Below are positions 1 through 13,700 of a DNA stretch of 64,000 nucleotides, in pieces. Origin of the DNA: Pythium myriotylum (lineage: Eukaryota > Oomycota > Peronosporomycetes > Pythiales > Pythiaceae); NCBI GenBank assembly GCA_023091665.1, contig JALJCQ010000011.1, forward strand, positions 992,001 through 1,056,000, written 5' to 3'. Position 1 is the first letter of the stretch, and every line of letters begins with the position of its first letter. The notes beneath the pieces were generated by a model that saw only the letters and a list, made by a program, of their open reading frames with translations, made no database searches and was not told the DNA's origin. The position numbers and the translations under genes are program-made.

Positions 1-3000
1 TTGGCTAGCGTCCACTCACCCAGGAACAGCTTGTTCGCATTTGCTCGACTCGTCCATGCTTGCACCTTCGATTGGAATTCGGTCAGAATCGTCTTCTGAA
101 GCAACTCATCAGCCGATTCGTCCTCGTGACCCCAGATGAAGTACGGGTGCCACTCCACCCACACGTTCTTGAAGTCCGGACCCTCCATGAAGCCCGCCAA
201 GCTCTCAACGCCTGCGTTGTATCGATGCGGCATGATCGTCAACACACACTCGTTGCCCGATGCACGAACAGCTCGGTACGCATCCTGGTAGTACTGGCGA
301 AGCACCTGCTCATCCGTGTCCGCGGCAGGATCGTTCAAGAGACCAACGCCGAGGAATGCAATGTCGTCCTTGTACCGATCAGCGATGAACTTGGCCACCT
401 CAACGGTGTTATCTGCATTCTCCTTGTACTTACCCCAGTAGGCCTGGCCTTCGACAGTTGGAGCGAAGTGCTGGTTGCCGTTCTGAGATCCCTTCGCAGC
501 ATGGATGTCAACGAGGACTGCAACATTGTGGCGAACGGCCCACTCCTTCACAAGCTTGTCAAGGTAGACCAGCGCGTTCTTCGGGTAACCGTCCCATTCT
601 GCACGACCCGAAGGATCGCACGGATCCGATCCCATGATCCACCAACCAACAGGAACGCGCACAGTGTTCAAGTTGGCGCGTGCAATAGCGGCAATGTCAT
701 CCTCCGTGATGAATGTAGCATAATGGCGATCGTAATTGGCTTGTTTCGTACCGTTCCACAAGTTCACCTCAACACTCATCCACTTCTCGGCGACGAGCCA
801 GCCACCGAGGTTCACACCACGGACACCGATGTCGCCATTGCGAAGAAGCACTTGAACATGAGCAGCGTCACTAGCCATCGTCGGCGGGAGCAAAGCATAC
901 GTCTCGGTACAACGGGTATCTGTCACATACTCGGTCACCGTTTCGATGGTAATCAAGTACTGGGAGACAATCTTCCACAGCGACTCGACACGCAGCAACG
1001 AACGAAGAGACCAGGCATTCGCAGCACCAGTCGTCAGGTCGTCGTTCGCCGACATGCGCCAGTTCCAGTAAGCCCAGCCAGCAGTCGCCTGGCTCATCAC
1101 CGTCAACTGCGCACGGGCCCACGTTGCGAACTCCGCAGACTCCACCACAGGGAACTGACCCGCGTTCGCCAGCGTCCACTCACCCAGGAACAGCTTGTTC
1201 GCGTTCGCGCGGCTCGTCCACGTCTCCACCTTCGACTGGAACTCCGTCAAGATCGTCTTCTTCACCAAGTCCTCCGCAGACTCGCTCTCGTGGCCCCAGA
1301 TGAAGTACGGGTGCCACTCCACCCACACGTTCTTGAAGTCCGGACCCTCCATGAAGCCCGCCAAGCTCTCCACGCCAGCGTTGTAACGGTACGGCATGAT
1401 CGTCAACACACACTCGTTGCCCGACTCACGCACCGCACGGTACGCATCCTGGTAGTACTGGCGAAGCACCTGCTCATCCGTGTCCGCAGCCGGATCGTTC
1501 AGCAGACCGATACCCAAGAACGCAACGTCATTCTGGTAACGATCACCAATGAACTTGGCCAACAGCACCGTGTTGCGCACGTTCTCCGGGTACTTGCCCC
1601 AGAAAGCCTGGCCACTCACCGTCGGTGCCGAGTGCTGGTCGCCGTTCTGCGAGCCCTTCGCGGCGTGGATGTCCACCAAGACCGCCAAGTTGTAGCGCAC
1701 AGCCCACTCACGCACCAGCTTGTCCACCCACTGCACCGTGTTCTTCGGGAACGCCGCCATCTCCGACTTGTTGCCCGGATCGTCGTGGTCTTCTCCGAGG
1801 ATCCACCAGCCAACCGGAACACGCACCATGTTGAAGCCCGCCTTCGCAATCGCAGCGATGTCCTGCTCCGTGATGTACGTTGCGTGGTGCTTCTCGAAGT
1901 TCACCAGACGCTGCTCACGGTTGTTGCCGTGGACGAGCACCTGGTACTCACCCTCGTAACCTTCTGGCACGTCCTTCCAGATCTCCGACTCCGAGCTCAA
2001 CCACTGCTCCGCGACCAGCCAGCCACCGAGGTTCACACCACGGACACCGGCACCGCCCGTGCGAAGCAAGTACTGCACGTGGACGACCTCCGACGTCACG
2101 GTCTCCACCACGTACTCCTGCTGCACTTGCAGGCCGCTCGACGATGAACCCGTCTTCACAACCGTCGAAGTCGACGAAGTCTCCACGACCACCAAGTACT
2201 CCGACAGGATCTTCCACAGCGACTCGACACGCAGCAACGAACGAAGAGACCAGGCATTCGCAGCACCAGTCGTCAGGTCGTCGTTCGCCGACATGCGCCA
2301 GTTCCAGTAAGCCCAGCCAGCAGTCGCCTGGCTCATCACCGTCAACTGCGCACGGGCCCACGTTGCGAACTCCGCAGACTCCACCACAGGGAACTGACCC
2401 GCGTTCGCCAGCGTCCACTCACCCAGGAACAGCTTGTTCGCGTTCGCGCGGCTCGTCCACGTCTCCACCTTCGACTGGAACTCCGTCAAGATCGTCTTCT
2501 TCACCAAGTCCTCCGCAGACTCGCTCTCGTGGCCCCAGATGAAGTACGGGTGCCACTCCACCCACACGTTCTTGAAGTCCGGACCCTCCATGAAGCCCGC
2601 CAAGCTCTCCACGCCAGCGTTGTAACGGTACGGCATGATCGTCAACACACACTCGTTGCCCGACTCACGCACCGCACGGTACGCATCCTGGTAGTACTGG
2701 CGAAGCACCTGCTCATCCGTGTCCGCAGCCGGATCGTTCAGCAGACCGATACCCAAGAACGCAACGTCGTTCTTGTAGCGCTCGCCGATGAACTTGGCCA
2801 ACAGCACCGTGTTGCGCACGTTCTCCGGGTACTTGCCCCAGAAAGCCTGGCCACTCACCGTCGGTGCCGAGTGCTGGTCGCCGTTCTGCGAGCCCTTCGC
2901 GGCGTGGATGTCCACCAAGACCGCCAAGTTGTAGCGCACAGCCCACTCACGCACCAGCTTGTCCACCCACTGCACCGTGTTCTTCGGGAACGCCGCCATC

Positions 3001-6000
3001 TCCGACTTGTTGCCCGGATCGTCGTGGTCTTCTCCGAGGATCCACCAGCCAACCGGAACACGCACCATGTTGAAGCCCGCCTTCGCAATCGCAGCGATGT
3101 CCTGCTCCGTGATGTACGTTGCGTGGTGCTTCTCGAAGTTCACCAGACGCTGCTCACGGTTGTTGCCGTGGACGAGCACCTGGTACTCACCCTCGTAACC
3201 TTCTGGCACGTCCTTCCAGATCTCCGACTCCGAGCTCAACCACTGCTCCGCGACCAGCCAGCCACCGAGGTTCACACCACGGACACCGGCACCGCCCGTG
3301 CGAAGCAAGTACTGCACGTGGACGACCTCCGACGTCACGGTCTCCACCACGTACTCCTGCTGCACTTGCAGGCCGCTCGACGATGAACCCGTCTTCACAA
3401 CCGTCGAAGTCGACGAAGTCTCCACGACCACCAAGTACTCCGACAGGATCTTCCACAGCGACTCGACACGCAGCAACGAACGAAGAGACCAGGCATTCGC
3501 AGCACCAGTCGTCAGGTCGTCGTTCGCCGACATGCGCCAGTTCCAGTAAGCCCAGCCAGCAGTCGCCTGGCTCATCACCGTCAACTGCGCACGGGCCCAC
3601 GTTGCGAACTCCGCAGACTCCACCACAGGGAACTGACCCGCGTTCGCCAGCGTCCACTCACCCAGGAACAGCTTGTTCGCGTTCGCGCGGCTCGTCCACG
3701 TCTCCACCTTCGACTGGAACTCCGTCAAGATCGTCTTCTTCACCAAGTCCTCCGCAGACTCGCTCTCGTGGCCCCAGATGAAGTACGGGTGCCACTCCAC
3801 CCACACGTTCTTGAAGTCCGGACCCTCCATGAAGCCCGCCAAGCTCTCCACGCCAGCGTTGTAACGGTACGGCATGATCGTCAACACACACTCGTTGCCC
3901 GACTCACGCACCGCACGGTACGCATCCTGGTAGTACTGGCGAAGCACCTGCTCATCCGTGTCCGCAGCCGGATCGTTCAGCAGACCGATACCCAAGAACG
4001 CAACGTCGTTCTTGTAGCGCTCGCCGATGAACTTGGCCAACAGCACCGTGTTGCGCACGTTCTCCGGGTACTTGCCCCAGAAAGCCTGGCCACTCACCGT
4101 CGGTGCCGAGTGCTGGTCGCCGTTCTGCGAGCCCTTCGCGGCGTGGATGTCCACCAAGACCGCCAAGTTGTAGCGCACAGCCCACTCACGCACCAGCTTG
4201 TCCACCCACTGCACCGTGTTCTTCGGGAACGCCGCCATCTCCGACTTGTTGCCCGGATCGTCGTGGTCTTCTCCGAGGATCCACCAGCCAACCGGAACAC
4301 GCACCATGTTGAAGCCCGCCTTCGCAATCGCAGCGATGTCCTGCTCCGTGATGTACGTTGCGTGGTGCTTCTCGAAGTTCACCAGACGCTGCTCACGGTT
4401 GTTGCCGTGGACGAGCACCTGGTACTCACCCTCGTAACCTTCTGGCACGTCCTTCCAGATCTCCGACTCCGAGCTCAACCACTGCTCCGCGACCAGCCAG
4501 CCACCGAGGTTCACACCACGGACACCGGCACCGCCCGTGCGAAGCAAGTACTGCACGTGGACGACCTCCGACGTCACGGTCTCCACCACGTACTCCTGCT
4601 GCACTTGCAGGCCGCTCGACGATGAACCCGTCTTCACAACCGTCGAAGTCGACGAAGTCTCCACGACCACCAAGTACTCCGACAGGATCTTCCACAGCGA
4701 CTCGACACGCAGCAACGAACGAAGAGACCAGGCATTCGCAGCACCAGTCGTCAGGTCGTCGTTCGCCGACATGCGCCAGTTCCAGTAAGCCCAGCCAGCA
4801 GTCGCCTGGCTCATCACCGTCAACTGCGCACGGGCCCACGTTGCGAACTCCGCAGACTCCACCACAGGGAACTGACCCGCGTTCGCCAGCGTCCACTCAC
4901 CCAGGAACAGCTTGTTCGCGTTCGCGCGGCTCGTCCACGTCTCCACCTTCGACTGGAACTCCGTCAAGATCGTCTTCTTCACCAAGTCCTCCGCAGACTC
5001 GCTCTCGTGGCCCCAGATGAAGTACGGGTGCCACTCCACCCACACGTTCTTGAAGTCCGGACCCTCCATGAAGCCCGCCAAGCTCTCCACGCCAGCGTTG
5101 TAACGGTACGGCATGATCGTCAACACACACTCGTTGCCCGACTCACGCACCGCACGGTACGCATCCTGGTAGTACTGGCGAAGCACCTGCTCATCCGTGT
5201 CCGCAGCCGGATCGTTCAGCAGACCGATACCCAAGAACGCAACGTCGTTCTTGTAGCGCTCGCCGATGAACTTGGCCAACAGCACCGTGTTGCGCACGTT
5301 CTCCGGGTACTTGCCCCAGAAAGCCTGGCCACTCACCGTCGGTGCCGAGTGCTGGTCGCCGTTCTGCGAGCCCTTCGCGGCGTGGATGTCCACCAAGACC
5401 GCCAAGTTGTAGCGCACAGCCCACTCACGCACCAGCTTGTCCACCCACTGCACCGTGTTCTTCGGGAACGCCGCCATCTCCGACTTGTTGCCCGGATCGT
5501 CGTGGTCTTCTCCGAGGATCCACCAGCCAACCGGAACACGCACCATGTTGAAGCCCGCCTTCGCAATCGCAGCGATGTCCTGCTCCGTGATGTACGTTGC
5601 GTGGTGCTTCTCGAAGTTCACCAGACGCTGCTCACGGTTGTTGCCGTGGACGAGCACCTGGTACTCACCCTCGTAACCTTCTGGCACGTCCTTCCAGATC
5701 TCCGACTCCGAGCTCAACCACTGCTCCGCGACCAGCCAGCCACCGAGGTTCACACCACGGACACCGGCACCGCCCGTGCGAAGCAAGTACTGCACGTGGA
5801 CGACCTCCGACGTCACGGTCTCCACCACGTACTCCTGCTGCACTTGCAGGCCGCTCGACGATGAACCCGTCTTCACAACCGTCGAAGTCGACGAAGTCTC
5901 CACGACCACCAAGTACTCCGACAGGATCTTCCACAGCGACTCGACACGCAGCAACGAACGAAGAGACCAGGCATTCGCAGCACCAGTCGTCAGGTCGTCG

Positions 6001-9000
6001 TTCGCCGACATGCGCCAGTTCCAGTAAGCCCAGCCAGCAGTCGCCTGGCTCATCACCGTCAACTGCGCACGGGCCCACGTTGCGAACTCCGCAGACTCCA
6101 CCACAGGGAACTGACCCGCGTTCGCCAGCGTCCACTCACCCAGGAACAGCTTGTTCGCGTTCGCGCGGCTCGTCCACGTCTCCACCTTCGACTGGAACTC
6201 CGTCAAGATCGTCTTCTTCACCAAGTCCTCCGCAGACTCGCTCTCGTGGCCCCAGATGAAGTACGGGTGCCACTCCACCCACACGTTCTTGAAGTCCGGA
6301 CCCTCCATGAAGCCCGCCAAGCTCTCCACGCCAGCGTTGTAACGGTACGGCATGATCGTCAACACACACTCGTTGCCCGACTCACGCACCGCACGGTACG
6401 CATCCTGGTAGTACTGGCGAAGCACCTGCTCATCCGTGTCCGCAGCCGGATCGTTCAGCAGACCGATACCCAAGAACGCAACGTCGTTCTTGTAGCGCTC
6501 GCCGATGAACTTGGCCAACAGCACCGTGTTGCGCACGTTCTCCGGGTACTTGCCCCAGAAAGCCTGGCCACTCACCGTCGGTGCCGAGTGCTGGTCGCCG
6601 TTCTGCGAGCCCTTCGCGGCGTGGATGTCCACCAAGACCGCCAAGTTGTAGCGCACAGCCCACTCACGCACCAGCTTGTCCACCCACTGCACCGTGTTCT
6701 TCGGGAACGCCGCCATCTCCGACTTGTTGCCCGGATCGTCGTGGTCTTCTCCGAGGATCCACCAGCCAACCGGAACACGCACCATGTTGAAGCCCGCCTT
6801 CGCAATCGCAGCGATGTCCTGCTCCGTGATGTACGTTGCGTGGTGCTTCTCGAAGTTCACCAGACGCTGCTCACGGTTGTTGCCGTGGACGAGCACCTGG
6901 TACTCACCCTCGTAACCTTCTGGCACGTCCTTCCAGATCTCCGACTCCGAGCTCAACCACTGCTCCGCGACCAGCCAGCCACCGAGGTTCACACCACGGA
7001 CACCGGCACCGCCCGTGCGAAGCAAGTACTGCACGTGGACGACCTCCGACGTCACGGTCTCCACCACGTACTCCTGCTGCACTTGCAGGCCGCTCGACGA
7101 TGAACCCGTCTTCACAACCGTCGAAGTCGACGAAGTCTCCACGACCACCAAGTACTCCGACAGGATCTTCCACAGCGACTCGACACGCAGCAACGAACGA
7201 AGAGACCAGGCATTCGCAGCACCAGTCGTCAGGTCGTCGTTCGCCGACATGCGCCAGTTCCAGTAAGCCCAGCCAGCAGTCGCCTGGCTCATCACCGTCA
7301 ACTGCGCACGGGCCCACGTTGCGAACTCCGCAGACTCCACCACAGGGAACTGACCCGCGTTCGCCAGCGTCCACTCACCCAGGAACAGCTTGTTCGCGTT
7401 CGCGCGGCTCGTCCACGTCTCCACCTTCGACTGGAACTCCGTCAAGATCGTCTTCTTCACCAAGTCCTCCGCAGACTCGCTCTCGTGGCCCCAGATGAAG
7501 TACGGGTGCCACTCCACCCACACGTTCTTGAAGTCCGGACCCTCCATGAAGCCCGCCAAGCTCTCCACGCCAGCGTTGTAACGGTACGGCATGATCGTCA
7601 ACACACACTCGTTGCCCGACTCACGCACCGCACGGTACGCATCCTGGTAGTACTGGCGAAGCACCTGCTCATCCGTGTCCGCAGCCGGATCGTTCAGCAG
7701 ACCGATACCCAAGAACGCAACGTCGTTCTTGTAGCGCTCGCCGATGAACTTGGCCAACAGCACCGTGTTGCGCACGTTCTCCGGGTACTTGCCCCAGAAA
7801 GCCTGGCCACTCACCGTCGGTGCCGAGTGCTGGTCGCCGTTCTGCGAGCCCTTCGCGGCGTGGATGTCCACCAAGACCGCCAAGTTGTAGCGCACAGCCC
7901 ACTCACGCACCAGCTTGTCCACCCACTGCACCGTGTTCTTCGGGAACGCCGCCATCTCCGACTTGTTGCCCGGATCGTCGTGGTCTTCTCCGAGGATCCA
8001 CCAGCCAACCGGAACACGCACCATGTTGAAGCCCGCCTTCGCAATCGCAGCGATGTCCTGCTCCGTGATGTACGTTGCGTGGTGCTTCTCGAAGTTCACC
8101 AGACGCTGCTCACGGTTGTTGCCGTGGACGAGCACCTGGTACTCACCCTCGTAACCTTCTGGCACGTCCTTCCAGATCTCCGACTCCGAGCTCAACCACT
8201 GCTCCGCGACCAGCCAGCCACCGAGGTTCACACCACGGACACCGGCACCGCCCGTGCGAAGCAAGTACTGCACGTGGACGACCTCCGACGTCACGGTCTC
8301 CACCACGTACTCCTGCTGCACTTGCAGGCCGCTCGACGATGAACCCGTCTTCACAACCGTCGAAGTCGACGAAGTCTCCACGACCACCAAGTACTCCGAC
8401 AGGATCTTCCACAGCGACTCGACACGCAGCAACGAACGAAGAGACCAGGCATTCGCAGCACCAGTCGTCAGGTCGTCGTTCGCCGACATGCGCCAGTTCC
8501 AGTAAGCCCAGCCAGCAGTCGCCTGGCTCATCACCGTCAACTGCGCACGGGCCCACGTTGCGAACTCCGCAGACTCCACCACAGGGAACTGACCCGCGTT
8601 CGCCAGCGTCCACTCACCCAGGAACAGCTTGTTCGCGTTCGCGCGGCTCGTCCACGTCTCCACCTTCGACTGGAACTCCGTCAAGATCGTCTTCTTCACC
8701 AAGTCCTCCGCAGACTCGCTCTCGTGGCCCCAGATGAAGTACGGGTGCCACTCCACCCACACGTTCTTGAAGTCCGGACCCTCCATGAAGCCCGCCAAGC
8801 TCTCCACGCCAGCGTTGTAACGGTACGGCATGATCGTCAACACACACTCGTTGCCCGACTCACGCACCGCACGGTACGCATCCTGGTAGTACTGGCGAAG
8901 CACCTGCTCATCCGTGTCCGCAGCCGGATCGTTCAGCAGACCGATACCCAAGAACGCAACGTCGTTCTTGTAGCGCTCGCCGATGAACTTGGCCAACAGC

Positions 9001-10770
9001 ACCGTGTTGCGCACGTTCTCCGGGTACTTGCCCCAGAAAGCCTGGCCACTCACCGTCGGTGCCGAGTGCTGGTCGCCGTTCTGCGAGCCCTTCGCGGCGT
9101 GGATGTCCACCAAGACCGCCAAGTTGTAGCGCACAGCCCACTCACGCACCAGCTTGTCCACCCACTGCACCGTGTTCTTCGGGAACGCCGCCATCTCCGA
9201 CTTGTTGCCCGGATCGTCGTGGTCTTCTCCGAGGATCCACCAGCCAACCGGAACACGCACCATGTTGAAGCCCGCCTTCGCAATCGCAGCGATGTCCTGC
9301 TCCGTGATGTACGTTGCGTGGTGCTTCTCGAAGTTCACCAGACGCTGCTCACGGTTGTTGCCGTGGACGAGCACCTGGTACTCACCCTCGTAACCTTCTG
9401 GCACGTCCTTCCAGATCTCCGACTCCGAGCTCAACCACTGCTCCGCGACCAGCCAGCCACCGAGGTTCACACCACGGACACCGGCACCGCCCGTGCGAAG
9501 CAAGTACTGCACGTGGACGACCTCCGACGTCACGGTCTCCACCACGTACTCCTGCTGCACTTGCAGGCCGCTCGACGATGAACCCGTCTTCACAACCGTC
9601 GAAGTCGACGAAGTCTCCACGACCACCAAGTACTCCGACAGGATCTTCCACAGCGACTCGACACGCAGCAACGAACGAAGAGACCAGGCATTCGCAGCAC
9701 CAGTCGTCAGGTCGTCGTTCGCCGACATGCGCCAGTTCCAGTAAGCCCAGCCAGCAGTCGCCTGGCTCATCACCGTCAACTGCGCACGGGCCCACGTTGC
9801 GAACTCCGCAGACTCCACCACAGGGAACTGACCCGCGTTCGCCAGCGTCCACTCACCCAGGAACAGCTTGTTCGCGTTCGCGCGGCTCGTCCACGTCTCC
9901 ACCTTCGACTGGAACTCCGTCAAGATCGTCTTCTTCACCAAGTCCTCCGCAGACTCGCTCTCGTGGCCCCAGATGAAGTACGGGTGCCACTCCACCCACA
10001 CGTTCTTGAAGTCCGGACCCTCCATGAAGCCCGCCAAGCTCTCCACGCCAGCGTTGTAACGGTACGGCATGATCGTCAACACACACTCGTTGCCCGACTC
10101 ACGCACCGCACGGTACGCATCCTGGTAGTACTGGCGAAGCACCTGCTCATCCGTGTCCGCAGCCGGATCGTTCAGCAGACCGATACCCAAGAACGCAACG
10201 TCGTTCTTGTAGCGCTCGCCGATGAACTTGGCCAACAGCACCGTGTTGCGCACGTTCTCCGGGTACTTGCCCCAGAAAGCCTGGCCACTCACCGTCGGTG
10301 CCGAGTGCTGGTCGCCGTTCTGCGAGCCCTTCGCGGCGTGGATGTCCACCAAGACCGCCAAGTTGTAGCGCACAGCCCACTCACGCACCAGCTTGTCCAC
10401 CCACTGCACCGTGTTCTTCGGGAACGCCGCCATCTCCGACTTGTTGCCCGGATCGTCGTGGTCTTCTCCGAGGATCCACCAGCCAACCGGAACACGCACC
10501 ATGTTGAAGCCCGCCTTCGCAATCGCAGCGATGTCCTGCTCCGTGATGTACGTTGCGTGGTGCTTCTCGAAGTTCACCAGACGCTGCTCACGGTTGTTGC
10601 CGTGGACGAGCACCTGGTACTCACCCTCGTAACCTTCTGGCACGTCCTTCCAGATCTCCGACTCCGAGCTCAACCACTGCTCCGCGACCAGCCAGCCACC
10701 GAGGTTCACACCACGGACACCGGCACCGCCCGTGCGAAGCAAGTACTGCACGTGGACGACCTCCGACGTC
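1..10770 (-). repeat. Array of 1,239-bp (413-residue) GH5 units: eight complete modules and one cut by the window edge
   Basis: RGVNLGG-coding positions fall near 10733, 9494, 8255, 7016, 5777, 4538, 3299, 2060 and 845, a strict 1,239-bp step except for the last, divergent copy. Putative catalytic Asp codons lie at 330, 1494, 2733, 3972, 5211, 6450, 7689, 8928 and 10167 (first base, plus strand). The nucleophile in GEWTLA is intact (for example codon 1179-1181). Modules are joined by a linker containing SLRSLLRVESLWKILSEYLV and TVTSEVVHVQYLLRTGG. Internal copies appear identical; the copy at about 890-2130 has six differences clustered at 1530-1548. The copy below about 1000 has a different linker (TVTEYVTDTRCTETY) and many substitutions, as expected for the edge of an array. 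Confidence 0.92.
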
Positions 10771-13700
10771 ACCACCGTTCTTGATTGTTCCGATGATGAA
10801 GTGCTTGACTTATCACCCTTGATAATGATCTTCGCACGCGTCGTGCTGATCTGCGACGACGTCTCGCGCTCGGTGATCGTCTCACCCTTCTCGTTCGTGT
10901 ACGTCGTCAACACAACTACGGTGTCCGTGACAGTGCCGCTCGTGTCCTTGTCGGTCCAGGTCGCAGTCGTGATCGTCTTGTCGCCCTCCACCTTGACCGT
11001 CTTGTCCGCCAACACACCCTGCACTTCGGTCTCTTCGATATCGACCTCGCCAGTAACGATGGTCTTCGTGACAGTCGTACTGATCTGCGTCGACGTCTCA
11101 CGCTCGGTGATCGTCTCACCCTCATCGTTCGTGTACGTCGTCAGCACCACAACAGTGTCCGTCACCGTGCCGCTCGTGTCCGTGTCCTTCCAAGTCTCGG
11201 TCGTGATCGTCTTGTCGCCCTCAACCTTGACCGTCTTGTCCGTGAGCACGCCCTGCACATCCTCCGTGAGGCTCTCCGTCACGGCCTCGTACGTCTCCTC
11301 CACGAACTCCACAGCGCCTTCCACGCCAGCGGACACCGTCTTGGTCACATTCGAGGCCACATCGCTCACGGTCGAAGCCGCGCCGCTCACAGCAACGCTC
11401 ACAGAGCCAGACACAGACTCCGCAGACTCCTCCACGAACTCCACGGCGCTCTCCACGGTCGACGACACGGCAGTAGCGGCGCCAGCAACGGCAACGCCGA
11501 CGGCACCAACCACCTTCGACACCACGCTCTCGCTCTCGACCTCACCCGCTACGCCTTCAACCTGGGTTGTCTGACCCTTCGACGAGTCTGACTCACCAAC
11601 GACAACAACAGTTGCGCGGGAAGACTCGGTGACGTCCACATCAACCTCCTTATCAGTGATAACAGTGGTCGTCGACTTGGACGTCGGTGCAGTGCTCGTC
11701 ACGTCACCCTTGTGAACGGTCTTGGCACCCGTCGTGCTGATCTGCGACGACGTCTCGCGCTCGGTGATCGTCTCACCCTTCTCGTTCGTGTACGTCGTCA
11801 ACACAACTACGGTGTCCGTGACAGTGCCGCTCGTGTCCTTGTCGGTCCAGGTCGCAGTCGTGATCGTCTTGTCGCCCTCCACCTTGACCGTCTTGTCCGC
11901 CAACACACCCTGCACTTCGGTCTCTTCGATATCGACCTCGCCAGTAACGATGGTCTTCGTGACAGTCGTACTGATCTGCGTCGACGTCTCACGCTCGGTG
12001 ATCGTCTCACCCTCATCGTTCGTGTACGTCGTCAGCACCACAACAGTGTCCGTCACCGTGCCGCTCGTGTCCGTGTCCTTCCAAGTCTCGGTCGTGATCG
12101 TCTTGTCGCCCTCAACCTTGACCGTCTTGTCCGTGAGCACGCCCTGCACATCCTCCGTGAGGCTCTCCGTCACGGCCTCGTACGTCTCCTCCACGAACTC
12201 CACAGCGCCTTCCACGCCAGCGGACACCGTCTTGGTCACATTCGAGGCCACATCGCTCACGGTCGAAGCCGCGCCGCTCACAGCAACGCTCACAGAGCCA
12301 GACACAGACTCCGCAGACTCCTCCACGAACTCCACGGCGCTCTCCACGGTCGACGACACGGCAGTAGCGGCGCCAGCAACGGCAACGCCGACGGCACCAA
12401 CCACCTTCGACACCACGCTCTCGCTCTCGACCTCACCCGCTACGCCTTCAACCTGGGTTGTCTGACCCTTCGACGAGTCTGACTCACCAACGACAACAAC
12501 AGTTGCGCGGGAAGACTCGGTGACGTCCACATCAACCTCCTTATCAGTGATAACAGTGGTCGTCGACTTGGACGTCGGTGCAGTGCTCGTCACGTCACCC
12601 TTGTGAACGGTCTTGGCACCCGTCGTGCTGATCTGCGACGACGTCTCGCGCTCGGTGATCGTCTCACCCTTCTCGTTCGTGTACGTCGTCAACACAACTA
12701 CGGTGTCCGTGACAGTGCCGCTCGTGTCCTTGTCGGTCCAGGTCGCAGTCGTGATCGTCTTGTCGCCCTCCACCTTGACCGTCTTGTCCGCCAACACACC
12801 CTGCACTTCGGTCTCTTCGATATCGACCTCGCCAGTAACGATGGTCTTCGTGACAGTCGTACTGATCTGCGTCGACGTCTCACGCTCGGTGATCGTCTCA
12901 CCCTCATCGTTCGTGTACGTCGTCAGCACCACAACAGTGTCCGTCACCGTGCCGCTCGTGTCCGTGTCCTTCCAAGTCTCGGTCGTGATCGTCTTGTCGC
13001 CCTCAACCTTGACCGTCTTGTCCGTGAGCACGCCCTGCACATCCTCCGTGAGGCTCTCCGTCACGGCCTCGTACGTCTCCTCCACGAACTCCACAGCGCC
13101 TTCCACGCCAGCGGACACCGTCTTGGTCACATTCGAGGCCACATCGCTCACGGTCGAAGCCGCGCCGCTCACAGCAACGCTCACAGAGCCAGACACAGAC
13201 TCCGCAGACTCCTCCACGAACTCCACGGCGCTCTCCACGGTCGACGACACGGCAGTAGCGGCGCCAGCAACGGCAACGCCGACGGCACCAACCACCTTCG
13301 ACACCACGCTCTCGCTCTCGACCTCACCCGCTACGCCTTCAACCTGGGTTGTCTGACCCTTCGACGAGTCTGACTCACCAACGACAACAACAGTTGCGCG
13401 GGAAGACTCGGTGACGTCCACATCAACCTCCTTATCAGTGATAACAGTGGTCGTCGACTTGGACGTCGGTGCAGTGCTCGTCACGTCACCCTTGTGAACG
13501 GTCTTGGCACCCGTCGTGCTGATCTGCGACGACGTCTCGCGCTCGGTGATCGTCTCACCCTTCTCGTTCGTGTACGTCGTCAACACAACTACGGTGTCCG
13601 TGACAGTGCCGCTCGTGTCCTTGTCGGTCCAGGTCGCAGTCGTGATCGTCTTGTCGCCCTCCACCTTGACCGTCTTGTCCGCCAACACACCCTGCACTTC

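Noticed and set aside
60..10784. Plus-strand frames (695, 285, 220 codons) repeated every 1,239 bp
   Set aside because: Antisense or out-of-frame shadows of the GH5 units, with no family motif; the GH5 motifs lie on the minus strand.
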